DNA of 64,000 nucleotides, taken from assembly GCA_022818135.1 (NCBI GenBank), contig JAFMSR010000008.1:27936003-28000002 (forward strand), read 5' to 3'. This document shows, piece by piece, positions 12,179 through 22,977 of the stretch. The DNA is from Saxidomus purpurata (lineage: Eukaryota > Mollusca > Bivalvia > Venerida > Veneridae). The notes under the pieces are model-generated. The model had not been told where the DNA came from. It ran no database searches and saw only the letters and a list, made by a program, of their open reading frames with translations. Position 1 is the stretch's first letter. Each line of letters starts with the position of its first letter. The position numbers and the translations under genes are program-made.

Positions 12179-12757
12179 AATCTGCTCGCTCTAAGATTTT
12201 AGTAATGAAACAAAGTTCTTCACATTATGAAAACAATATAGTTTAGAACATAAAATGGTTCCAGTTTAAGTTCCTGTAAAGTACTTATCTGTAAATTTGA
12301 AATAATACGCTACCAAATAATATAGCGTTAAAGCTGGCTCGCTCTCAAATTTTGGTAAACAAATTAATTTCTTGAAACTGTATGCAAAAACGTATCTTAG
12401 ATCATATAGTCATATAAAACGCTTCAGTGTAAATTCCTGTCACGTATATATCTAAATTTAAAAAAAAAACGCTATCAAATTCAAAAGCGTTGCACAACGC
12501 TTTTGAAATTTCAATATAAAAATATAGTGTAGCGGTGCCATGTTACCGACATTTTAAGCGGTTTCTGCAAATTCCTACCTAGATTTTTGCTTAAATTTTG
12601 ACTCTAGCCTTTAGTTTTATATTTATGTATAATTAGGTCAATTTTTAAGAAAGATATTTTTTTCATCGGTAAATGAGAGCGAGCAGCTTTAATCTGCTAT
12701 ATGTAGGGAGTGCCCCTTTTATAAAGTAAACAAACGCTTTTGAAATTCCAATATTTG
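12179..12757 (+). mobile_element. MITE G copy interrupted by a second G copy
   Basis: A left half of G (12179-12327) stops at 'atagcgt'. A complete G then runs from TTAA at 12328-12331 to TTAA at 12689-12692, with TIRs 'agctggctcgctctca' and 'gagagcgagcagct'. A 30-bp H-end fragment follows ('atgtagggagtgcccc'). The host G appears to resume with 'caaacgcttttgaaattcc' at about 12730-12757. The inner copy contains a perfect 12-bp palindrome arm pair at 12481-12506. Confidence 0.7.
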
Positions 12758-13460
12758 GAGAAAAGGCGATACATTGGCTGAAATAGATACTGTTCCTGTG
12801 GCGGTTGTTGAAAAAAACTTCTACTTCAGGTATTACAATTTGTAATTTATGCCATTACCCTCACTATTTCAAAATGTACAGTAAAACCATTACCAACACT
12901 TGGGAAATTAAATAATTACTTATTGACGAATAAAATCGACTGATTCAATAACACGCAAGAAGACAAGTAAATAGTTCTCATTGAATTTGAACTGTAAAAC
13001 AAGGAAATAAAAGGAACATCAAGTAAGACATTTTGCCCAATATACAATACAAGTGCCAATACTCTGATATAATCTATAGGTCGTGTAAAGCAATAATTTG
13101 TGTCGCAAATGCCAGATTCAGACAGATTAATATGTAATATTACCATTAGATTGCGCTGGCATAAGGATATACAGTAAAATAATACATAAAGCTGTCGTAA
13201 AAATAATATGCTGTTTTTTTCAAATGTTTACATGGCGTGCTACATGTACCTATCTCGAAATGAAGAAGAACGCGAATCAGCAAAATGTATTATGCCGTAC
13301 AAAACATATAAAAAATTGAAAATAGGTGTAAGGTCAGTCAATGATTTAAAGGACTACATTATGGTTCACATGTATCTTAATTTTGATGTCTTAAAATAGT
13401 CAGAAAATGTGTTCATTTACTTTTATTAAGGATTTATAGAAATTAAATGCTCGTATGTCA
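12758..13460. other. Unassigned AT-rich DNA
   Basis: Short frames at 12916-13146 (-) and 13208-13399 (+) show no recognisable motif. Nothing else seen. Confidence 0.45.
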
Positions 13461-13462
13461 TG

Positions 13463-14010
13463 AAAACATATATACTCAACCAAAATGAAAACTTTACATT
13501 TTTATTGTACAAATATTTAGCACAATATTAAATCAATGTATTTCACTCTGACTCTATAAAACAAGACAAATAACAAAGGCGATAATAGGCCTAAAAGTTG
13601 AAGCCATTTATCATGCATAAAAGGGAGATAACTCATATAGTGAAAACAGACAGTTTATCAAAAACAAATATTCTTTTTGCTGTCACTTGAGAGAAACTAA
13701 TGTCAAGACTAGAAAACTCAACAATGTTTTATGAAAACACAATGCAAAAACGAGATTTGAGACACCAAAGATTCAAATGCTTAAATTACCTCCCTTTGAA
13801 TTGAATATATAGGTGAATTTGTCACCTTAAATCTGAAAGCTCCTGTGATGATTTTTTTTTACATAAACTCACTCCCCAACAGATACATTTTGACATTCTT
13901 ACACTTTATTGAAATCCACATCCTGCATTGTGAGGTATTGGTGTTTGGTGTATTAGTAAATACCATCATAATTATGTAAAGTTTTCATTTTGGTTGAGTA
14001 TATGTTTAAA
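13463..14010. mobile_element. Inverted-repeat element O (~545 bp)
   Basis: A perfect 30-bp inverted repeat bounds the segment: 13470-13499 matches the reverse complement of 13974-14003 (motif 'actcaaccaaaatgaaaac'). Similarity continues a few bases outward across a 2-bp TA slip. The interior is AT-rich and noncoding. This fits a short non-autonomous DNA transposon. I could not identify a clear target-site duplication. Confidence 0.65.
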
Positions 14011-14105
14011 ATGTAACCTAAAGGAATAAACTCATCGTTCTTACGAAAGCTACATACAAGTTTCAAAAATGCTCTAAAACACAGTTGCTACATGTAGTAG
14101 TTTCA

Positions 14106-14855
14106 AAACAAGAGGGCCAAGATGGCCCTATATCGCTCACCTTGGTACAAGGCCACTTGCATTGTGGAAGATCCCTAAACAATATTATATACCAAATAGG
14201 TTTTCCTATATACGTCTTTGTAAAACAAGTGACCCCCATCCGGGCAAGGTCAGTTTTGACCCCTGGGGCATAACTTGAAGAAAAACTTAAAAGAGGTCTA
14301 CTAGGCAATGCTACATGCCAAATATCTAAGCTCTAGGCCTTGTGGTTTCAGAAGAAGTTTTTCCTTTATTAGCCTATGTAAATAACAATCTTAGTAAATG
14401 TACGCTGGGCATTTTTACATGCCCAAATATGTAATCTCTAGGCCTTGTGGTTTCAGAAAAGAATATTTAAAAGATTTTCCTATATAAGCCTATGTTAAAT
14501 CAAGTGACCCCCGGGCGGAGTCAATTTTGACCCGAGGGACATAATTTTAACAATCTTGGTAGAGGTCCACTAGCCAAAGCTACATGCTAAATATCTAAGC
14601 TCTAGACCTGGTGGTTTCAGAGAAGATTTTAAAAGTTTTTCGTATTTGTTGCCATAGCAACCACAGTTCTGGATGGAATGGAATTCTATGAACAACTTTG
14701 ATAGAGCTTCATGCAAGGAACATCCCTGCAAAATTTATTCAACATGGCTCAGTGGTTTCAGAGATGTCGTTAAAAGGAAATGGTGGACGGACGGACTCCG
14801 GACGGAGAGTAATCTTAATAGCTCACTCTGGCACTTTGTGCCAGGTGAGCTAATA
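14106..14855 (+). repeat. Family I element
   Basis: Starts with 'gagggccaagatggccc' and 'atatcgctcacct'. It has degenerate ~165-bp units with 'ctaggccttgtggtttcag', then 'gttgccatagcaacc', then 'ggacggacggactccggac' and a terminal hairpin at 14819-14852 whose arms are 'tagctcac...tggcac' and 'gtgccaggtgagcta'. The terminal CTAA after the stem resembles a Helitron CTRR end (inference). Confidence 0.8.
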
Positions 14856-15349
14856 AACAGAACTGCCAGCAAAGAACACAGAAACGAGTAGTTACACGTA
14901 TAAAGCGTTAACACTTGTCCGAATTGCCATTTCATCCAAGTATTGTTTCAAAAATAGAAGTTCTTTCTTATCTTTAATCTAAAAGCTGCTCGCTCTCAGA
15001 CTTTGGTAAAAGTAAAAGTTCTTCAAACTGTAGTTGAATAACGTATATGAAAACATATAATCTTATCAAAAGGCTTCAGTATAAATTTCTGTCACGTGTT
15101 TTCTAAATTTCAAATGATACGCTTCCAAATTCAAAAGCGTGCGTTTTGCTTTTGAAATTCAATATAAATATATAGTGTAGCGATGCCGTGCAACAAACAT
15201 TTTCCCGATTTCTGCAAATTCCTACCTAGATTTTTGCTTAATTTATATTTTGATTCTAGCATTTAGTTTTAAGGGACATACCCTATAACTGATGTCATAC
15301 TAAATTACCTCCAAAACATAAATACTATAATATTTGGAAATATACATGT

Positions 15350-15507
15350 AATATCTGCTCGCTCTCAGTTACCGCTGAAAAAATATTTTTCAAAAAAATT
15401 GACATACATAAATATAAAATTAAAGGCTAGAATAAAAAAATAAGCAAAAATCAAGGTAGATATTTGCAGAAATCGATTGAAAATGTCGGTTACATAGCAC
15501 CTCTACG
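15350..15507 (-). mobile_element. MITE G fragment, reverse orientation
   Basis: Reads 'tctgctcgctctcagttacc', 'aggctagaat' and 'gcagaaatcgattgaaaatg', the reverse complement of the G right half. It stops at 'gcacctctac', where element E begins. Confidence 0.7.
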
Positions 15508-15832
15508 CACTGTCCTGTGACTTTGGAACATGGTGGGGGTAAGAGTGAGGTTGGGTGCGCACCATAAACCGGTTTAAGCTCCCCAGTGGTGTTTTTGCCA
15601 CTGACCGTTCCAAGGCGGTGCCCCACTGTGTTCCTTTAATTGTTCGTTTTGTCCTCGTGTGTTTGCTTTGTATGCTAGTGTGTGTTGGTAGTGTATGTGT
15701 GTGTGTGTGTACATGATTGTGTGTGTGTGTGTGTGTTGGGTGTGTGTGTGTGTTCTGGGTGCTGTGGGGCTCGTTTTGGGGAGGCTACGTTTTTGGTACG
15801 TGGCATTCCCTGTTTGATATTATTTTTGTTTT
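15506..15832 (+). mobile_element. Retroposon-like element E, longest forward copy
   Basis: Begins 'actgtcctgtgactttgg' and includes 'ggttgggtgcgcacc', 'aaaccggtttaagctcccc' and 'ccgttccaaggcggtgcccc'. A GT microsatellite follows (about 15698-15755), then 'gggctcgttttggggaggc', and the end is 'gtttgatattatttttg'. Three other copies share the 3' end: 5.4 and 39.3 kb (5'-truncated) and 56.5 kb (reverse). The open frame over the GT tract is not a gene. Confidence 0.75.
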
Positions 15833-16250
15833 TATTACAGAAAGCATATTTCTTGATTGAATGTGGTAAAAATGAGGCATTTTTCGCCAGAGGTTCTTCT
15901 TCAAAAGTGTATTAATTTATCGTTTTTCGTTCATTGAAAACATAATCTACGTTTCGAGAGTATAATCTGCTAGATGTAGGGAGTGCCTCTTAAATATTTC
16001 TGTTTAAGTATGTCAATTTTTTAAAAAAGTATTTTTTTTCAACGGTAACTGAGAGCGAGTAGCTTTAAATTTGTCAGTAATTCTTTTTTTTTTCAGCGAA
16101 CAATGATTTAAAAATGATGTTTCTCATGTCAGATTGTCGTTTATCCTAATCTCTGCAGGCATTCCCTCCCCAGAACATTGAAATATTTGTCACATTGGCG
16201 CAATTATATATATAACACATTTACTGCTTGGCAAATATTACGCGTTGTTA

Positions 16251-17157
16251 AAGGGACATATCCTATAACTGATGTCAAACTAAACAAAAGGGCCATGATG
16301 GCCCTATATCGCTCACCTGACTACCATTTGCTATAATAAAAGGAGACATGATTCTAACTTATTCGTAGAGGTCCATTACACAATGCTAAGTAACATTTCA
16401 AATATCTATTATCTGCCTGTCGGCCTTGTGTTTTTTAAAAGTTATAAGTTAAAAGTTTAAGGGCTTCCCCACTCCCGGGAAGGGTTAATTTTGACCTCAG
16501 GGGCATAATTTGAACAATCATGGTGAAGGTCCACTAGACAATGCCACATGCTAAATATCTCAGCTCTAGGCCTTGTGGTTTCAGAGAAGAAGATTTTAAA
16601 AGTTTTTCCTATATGAGCCTGTGTAAAACCAAGTGACCTTAGGGCGGGGTCAATTTTTACTCAGGGCTCATAATTTGAACAAACTTGGTACAGGTCCACT
16701 AGACAATGCCACATGCTAAATATCTAAGCTCTAGGCCTTGTGGTTTCAGAGAAGAAGATTTTTAAGTTTTTCCTATATAAGCCTCTGTAAACCCAAGTGA
16801 CCCCAGGGCAGGGTCAATTTTGACCCAGGGCTCATAATTTGAACAATCTTGGTAGAAGTCCACTAGACAATGCTACATGCCAAATATCTAAGCTCTAGGC
16901 CTTGTGGTTTCAGAGAAGAAGATTTTAAAAGTTTTTCCTATTTGTTGCTATAGCAACCAGAGTTCTGCATGGAATGGAATTCTTTGAACAACTTTGATAG
17001 AACTTCATGCAAGAAACATCCCTGCAAAGTTTCATCAACATTTGCTCAGTGGTTTCAGAGGAGATGTCGTTTGAAGGAAATGGTGAACGGACGGACGACG
17101 TACGACGGACCCCGGACGGAAAGCGATCCTTATAGCTTTGTGCCAGGTGAGCTAATA
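16251..17157 (+). repeat. H-end fragment joined to family I element
   Basis: A 34-bp H left end ('taaagggacatatcctataa') abuts a family I element that starts 'gggccatgatggccc' and 'atatcgctcacctgac' (16285 on). Degenerate ~165-bp units carry 'ctctaggccttgtggtttca'. The 3' part has 'gttgctatagcaacc', GGACGGAC repeats near 17090-17115 and 'gccaggtgagctaa'. Confidence 0.8.
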
Positions 17158-18004
17158 ACCATCAAACATAAGTAATAAAATCTTTGGAAGTATTTTAACT
17201 TCACCTAAAATAATTTCAACTATGCAATCCAGTTTCAACTATGCATTCATGCGTTTTAAGAAGCTTTCATCATATAATGTAACACAAATAAACCTTTGTT
17301 ACCTGCTGAGTTCGCACTTACTGGATTATTGTTAAAAAGCAGAATACATTGTACCTCTCTGCATAATAGCTTCATGATATTATTTGAAGATTACTTGACA
17401 AAGATTATTCATCGATATAAAGTTTGATACTACATTAATAATGGTAAAAAAATAAATATTATCTTTCCTAGCTGAAACTGATATCTTACGGACAAGGAAG
17501 TAGAGCATTTTAAATCGTGTAACTTGGAGAATCAATTTCGAAATGCATCTATACTGATGAAGTTAATTTGATGTCTTTGCAATATTTAAAACAATTTATC
17601 AACATTTCAGCACTTCCGCGTCTTTATAAAGAATTGTCTCTTCCAGGTTAAGGCTAATCAATCTTCATTTTGCATGATATCTTACGTTAAATTGCCATTA
17701 GTATGGCTAATAAGGCCATTAAAGCTTTAAAAACGCAATATTTTACAAATATGGAACAGATTTTCAGAACTAAATCGAATTTCTAGTTACAAGCTGTAAA
17801 AACCAGACGAATTAGTTTGATAAGAATGGTCTGCTGCTTTGTGTGTCTGAAATGTCCTTTGTCTGAAACTTGTTTCCAGATTGCTTAAGTCTAAAAATTG
17901 CATAATAATAAACAGAAACTTTTTTAAGGACGAACTTCAACAAAATTGTCACAAATTCCGGAGTTTTTATTTCATTTTGTTTTAATGCATTGCAAAAGTG
18001 TACA
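17158..18004. other. Unassigned AT-rich DNA
   Basis: No gene, RNA or repeat structure recognised. Confidence 0.45.
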
Positions 18005-18347
18005 GTAAAAGCTGCTCGCTTTCAGATTTTAGTAAAACAGTAGGAAAATAACATATTTTAGAACACATAGCCATTTAAAAAGGTTCCAGAATTAATTCCT
18101 GATAAGTATATCTGTAGATTTGAAGTAATACTCTACGAAAAAGTAAGCGTTGCAAACGCTTTTGAAAACATATAGTGTAGAGGTGCCGAAAAACCAGCAT
18201 TTGCAATCGATTTTTGCACAGCCCTAACTTGATTTGTACTTATATTGTTGATTTTAGCCTTTAGTTTTATATTTATGTAGATCTATTGGTGTCATTTTTT
18301 AATTCTATATATTTTTTTCAACGGTAACTGAGAGCGGGCAGCTTTAA
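18005..18347 (+). mobile_element. MITE G, complete copy
   Basis: TIRs 'aagctgctcgctttcag' and 'ctgagagcgggcagctt'. The right flank is TTAA (18344-18347) and the left flank is TAAA. The internal order is typical: 'aagcgttgcaaacgctttt', 'tagtgtagaggtgccg', 'ttttagcctttag', 'caacggtaact'. About 340 bp, noncoding. Confidence 0.8.
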
Positions 18348-18531
18348 CTCATTTAAACCAGGGTGTCCATTTGACAATCAATTCTTTTCACACCGGAGTC
18401 ATTATAACCTGTAAAAGACTGACCGATGGATGTGTTATTGACAAACGTACCGAATAGTACATATGAGTTGAGACTTTTTCTCACTACACATCAATTTTGG
18501 GCTGAATGATATTGGCAGAATATATTTTAAA

Positions 18532-18722
18532 GGACATACCCTATAACCAATGCCACAAAACTAACCTCCAAAACATAAATAAATGCATCTTTGGAAGTGT
18601 TACAAGTTAACCTAAAAGCTTCAGCAATGTATTCCCATTCATTATCGATAAAGTCAGCGGTTTAAAAGATAATGCAGTACCGTTAACCATACAATAATCT
18701 ATGTAGACTTGTACAATTAATT
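18532..18722 (+). mobile_element. MITE H, left-half copy
   Basis: Starts 'aaaggacataccctataacc' and includes 'aacctccaaaacataaat', 'cattatcgataaagtcagc' and 'gtacaatta', matching H at 31.65 kb. The right half is absent. Confidence 0.7.
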
Positions 18723-20570
18723 ATTTTTGGCCTGGCGACTGAAAGTCCCCAAGGCCTAAGTTAGTATACCACATTTCAAACCCTGCAAGAATTTTAGCCG
18801 TGCTATGTGCGAATAACAACTGTAAACATGCGCTATGCGAAAGTAGTGCAAGACAGACCAGATCAATCTTCTGTTTGAATGCCGCATATGATAAGAACAT
18901 GTTACAAATAAAAATAGTACATAAAACTTCAAACGACTGCAGGAAGGTATATAGCTTACGGGCTGCATTACACATTTTTTTCTGTTTTAGAAATTAATGC
19001 GCTGTTAGCTGATTACGGAAGATAATCATATGCATATCACGGAAAAGTACGGATATTTACGGAAATTTACGAAAACGTACGAAGCTCGATATAAGAGTTT
19101 GTAGTTTGATTTTCAAATTTCCGATGTTATTTCATTGACAACTTTGTTATTTACGAACGATTACATATATATTTACCTAAAAATAAATGTCACTAAAAAA
19201 AGATATAATTTACGTACATTCCCGAGAAGGAACTAACGTGATCAAATTCACCCGCCATTTATCGAGGACGCTGCATGTCGAGGCCCAGTGAACGGTTCCA
19301 CTGATTACAACTACAAGGTAACCCAGAATCATTTTTGGTTTTCTCTGTTATACACATTGTACAGTACTGTATTTACATTTCATTGCTGGTATTGCTTTGT
19401 TTATTTCTGTTTCAAGGTCTTGTCATTGGTACACAATAATTTTCGATCCACATCATCAGATCATATCGCTTGAAGTTGTACAAAGCGCAGATCGAATTAT
19501 TTGTACTGGCTTAAACATTTTATAATGTTGACTATGTGATTATTTTTCATTTAACGTACATTTCATAATAAAACAAACTTCCCTGTCACCCATATATTTG
19601 TGAATCATTCATTCTGTGTCATATATTGAATTTCGTCCTCTGCACATTTCGACCCGCGCTTTAGGTAAGATTCAACGCAGAACACGTAGGTGAAAAGTTG
19701 TTTTTCGGGGAGTTAACCTATAGCCCCCAGGCCTTCAGCGCTCACAGCGCTTTGATTTAGTCATGTACTCAGAGCCATATTAAAGGTTTTACTATGTACT
19801 TGGATATAGTAGGTTAGCCAAGTAGTTCTTTTGTATTGTTGAAATCAGTTCATCAGTAAAATACTTTTTTCGTAAGAACAGCTTTCATATACAAGGAACA
19901 TACAAAATTGTAAGTCTCGATTGTGTTTTGGTTTGCGGTGTTCACATAGTAACACTAGGAACATTCTTAGTAAGTTGTAAGTCTTAAGTGTGTAGTGGCT
20001 TCGGCGTTTTCTAAGTAACGCCTATATCCTACTGTGTCGCGAATTTCGCTTACTTAAAATGCGCGAAATAATTTTTAGGTTTACAGTAGTTAGTAGTGAC
20101 TCTTAAGTATGTAGTTGTTATGGCATTCACGAACTAATACTACTGTAGTGACATAGTTAGTTGTGAGTCTCACGTGTGTAGTAGTTACGGCGTTCATGTA
20201 GTAATATCGAAGTTCCGGACTCGATTAGAGGTGAGGCTACTTTATCTGTACTTAGAACGAAACGTGGTGCCACATGTGTTTCTGTCCAATAAGTTGCAAA
20301 TAGGTACATGTACCAGTAATGAAAATAAGATGAATAAAATGACAAGAAAGAGACAAAATTACTTCAATTCTAAAATATGATGACATTTGGAGTACGATAT
20401 CAACGTCGCAAGCAACTACACTACTTTGATCGATGTTCACAGACAGTGTGACTAATGTACTAACTCAGAAATATATTTGACAAATCAAAATGCATCGATA
20501 GAAATTACAGAACAATTGTTTGCAAGAACTAACTTATTCTTTTTAATTTATTGAGCCAAATAAGGAAAAT
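18723..20570. other. Unassigned DNA with degenerate repeats
   Basis: No supported gene. Between about 19920 and 20215 a diverged unit recurs three times ('agtcttaagtgtgtag', 'actcttaagtatgtag', 'agtctcacgtgtgtag', each followed by a '(g)gcgttca'-like motif). The spacing is irregular. Short frames overlapping one another at 18721-18997 are mutual shadows. Confidence 0.45.
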
Positions 20571-20935
20571 AAAAACAATCGTAAATTGTGTAACGTCTTT
20601 ATTTCATTGTGTTCCATAAACATGTTTATGTCATTTTTTCGTGCTTTGTCGTTATTAAATGCTACATGCCATAAATCTAAACGATTTAAAGGGTCATTAC
20701 TAAGACTAAATCGAATTTTGTTTTTAATCGGGAATTGTCTCAGAAGGCAAGATATGACCTTCTGCATTGAATGTGACCAAGTTGTGAGGAAAATTTGAGT
20801 TTCAGAAATAAATGATGTGCGACATATATCTCTGACTGTTAACAACGAGCAATAGAGCGAAAGTAGGACAAAAAGACCACCCAGGCCGATCCAAGGAAAT
20901 ACAAAAACATTCACTCGTTTTTATGTAGCAGCATT
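20543..20935 (-). repeat. Dispersed repeat Q, copy 1, with open frame
   Basis: The reverse strand holds a 123-codon frame starting with a hydrophobic stretch that could be a membrane segment ('FPWIGLGGLFVLLSLY'). The DNA is related to a decayed copy at 48.83-49.20 kb in the same orientation. Shared blocks are 'tatatctctgactgtt', 'aaaaagacca(c/t)ccagg' and 'aaggaaatacaaa'. Similarity outside the frame and stops in the second copy make a dispersed repeat more likely than a gene. Protein family not recognised. Confidence 0.45.
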
Positions 20936-22326
20936 TCAAACAGGGAAATTTTCCACGGTTATTGTAAAGTTTAAGAAGCAAGTTTCAAACTGTATTTCCC
21001 TATTACAATTTCAGATTTAAAAAAAATCGATTTTGGTCTTAGTAATGGGTCTTTAACGGTTACTGTTAAAAATAACTATCTTTTGAAACGCTTTGAATAT
21101 TCATTTAGAAGTATTCACGAAAACACGAAAAGACATTAAAACAGAGTGATCTTATTTGCAACATTGATCACAGACAGTTGTGTGAAATTATCAGAAGCAC
21201 GAGGTGCTATAAGAAATAACGAACGATTAATGCAGAGAGATCTACTACCAATACATTTAATCTGCACTAAAACTATGCTGAAATTTATTGTATTATATAC
21301 TATCAGCGCTGACATGCGTCTTAGATGAACTAGCTATAAATTAGTGTAGCTTTAGACTATTTATTTATTATACGCATTTGAAAACACTGTCGTCCAGAAC
21401 AGCTAATGCACCACTGTCAAAGTCAAAGCCAACATGTGCATGCATGTATCTTCATTTTATGGATATGTCTTTCTTTGGTTAATCATATCATGTGAATTCC
21501 TCATTTTTGTTTAAAGCATTTTCAGTCTGTAGCACGTACCTGAGCACTTCATCTGTTAATAAATTTCTTTCCGACCGGTGAACTGGGAAGTAACGCGTCA
21601 TTTGTATACAGTGCATAATCACAGTGCATTGACGGCAATTTTGTCATTTATCTTTACTTATGTTTCTAACCTGACGGCGGAAACCATCGCAATTTCTTGT
21701 CAAAGGTAATTTGAGGTCAAATATAGATATCATTGATTACTTTGAGATCCTAGGCAATACAATTTAACAGAAAAATTAAGTTTTAGTAATTGAGACGTTA
21801 ATGTAATTGTCCGAACTATTTAAGATATCTTGGTCAAGTTTGGCAACTTATACTGTTTGTTTTAGTGATATTGCATAATCTTCAGAGTTAAACAACAACT
21901 TATTTTTGCAGTTATTAGAATTTGTGACAAGTATTTTTATTTGCTGTAGTTTATTTCCCCCTTTTTATAACATATTTTATTATCTCGACAACAACTGTTC
22001 AATCGTCGTTTAAGACAAATTTCATTTAGTCACGTGTCCTTATGGCAATTATTTTGAAGACAGAATGACGCATGCCAACCGAGAAGAAATGGGAAAGTTT
22101 AAATCTCATTGATATCGTGTCGTAGCCAGCGGTATTTCTTCTTTGCGGAGCATTTCGGTATGACGTCAACGCATTCCATATTGCTAAGATCGATTTTTTT
22201 CCATCATTTAGAAACATCAACCGAAATTTTGATATGCTACGGCGTCACATTTAATTTTAAATCAAGTACACTATGACTCTATAAAATTAAAATATATTTG
22301 ACAGAGGATATAAGTGTTGGTTTAGG
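20936..22326. other. Unassigned AT-rich DNA
   Basis: No gene seen. A TGACGTCA site lies at 22161-22168. Nothing else recognised. Confidence 0.45.
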
Positions 22327-22449
22327 TATAATATCATGTTATAATTTCACCGAGTGGGCACCAACAGTGATATTTTCAGAAGTGGCACAGCCTCGAGTGA
22401 AAATAACTAATTTTGCTAATCACAAGTGAAATTATAACATGATATTATA
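22327..22449. mobile_element. Small hairpin element K
   Basis: A perfect 24-bp inverted repeat (22327-22350 and 22426-22449, motif 'tatcatgttataatttcac') flanks a 75-bp spacer containing 'cgagtgggcacca' and 'gagtgaaaataacta'. A related but diverged spacer occurs near 10.6 kb. Probably a very short MITE. Confidence 0.6.
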
Positions 22450-22975
22450 TCGATACCTGTATCAACAGTTGTTTTGATTATTTTATGTTTAAAATAGTAC
22501 TTTTGTGGAGTTTGTTTCTATTAAATGTCGAAAACAGCGGGAAACGTAGAAAACATAACACATGACGTAATTTTAACGACGTCATCGTCGTTTTGTTCCC
22601 GGCGATCGTTATGCTCGGTATACTTTTTTACGTTATTCCGGGTTGAATATTTCGATATTTTCACTGCTTTGTCACTGTGAAATATCAATTTTATTTCAGT
22701 GATATACATGTATTTCAATGTTTCACTGAAAAACATAAAACAAATTGGCTTATTTTGAAATTTATATGCAAATGTATCTGGTAGTTTGTTTTAGGGGTTG
22801 AATGCACTTTTAATTAAAAAAAAAACATCTTGTGACGTTTATTTTGCTTGCAGTAACATATATTAAAAGTTTGATCCGTTAACAACTAAATGCACGCTTA
22901 TAGTTCTATGTATGACAATAACGTAGACACAAATGCAAATTTCAAATCAGCAAAGTGCCATTTCCTTCAATTTTT
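22450..22975. other. Unassigned AT-rich DNA
   Basis: Nothing recognised beyond a near-CRE 'cgacgtca' and poly-A. Confidence 0.45.
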
Positions 22976-22977
22976 AG

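Larger units (their letters stand above)
15269..15993 (+). mobile_element. MITE H inside G, carrying G and E fragments
   Basis: TTAA at 15269-15272 is followed by the H left end 'gggacataccctataac'. The H right end 'gtagggagtgcctc' is followed by TTAA at 15990-15993. H left sequence stops near 15345 and H right sequence resumes near 15833 ('attacagaaagc'). The middle of H is replaced by a reversed G fragment plus E. Confidence 0.7.
14982..16066 (+). mobile_element. MITE G split by nested insertions
   Basis: The left half of G runs from 'aagctgctcgctctcag' at 14982 to 'gattctagcatttagtt' near 15268. The right end resumes near 15994 and finishes 'aacggtaactgagagcgag' and 'tagctttaaa' near 16066. 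An H element occupies 15269-15993 between them and is itself filled with other repeats. Reading across the gap restores the order seen in uninterrupted G copies such as 18.0 kb. Confidence 0.7.
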
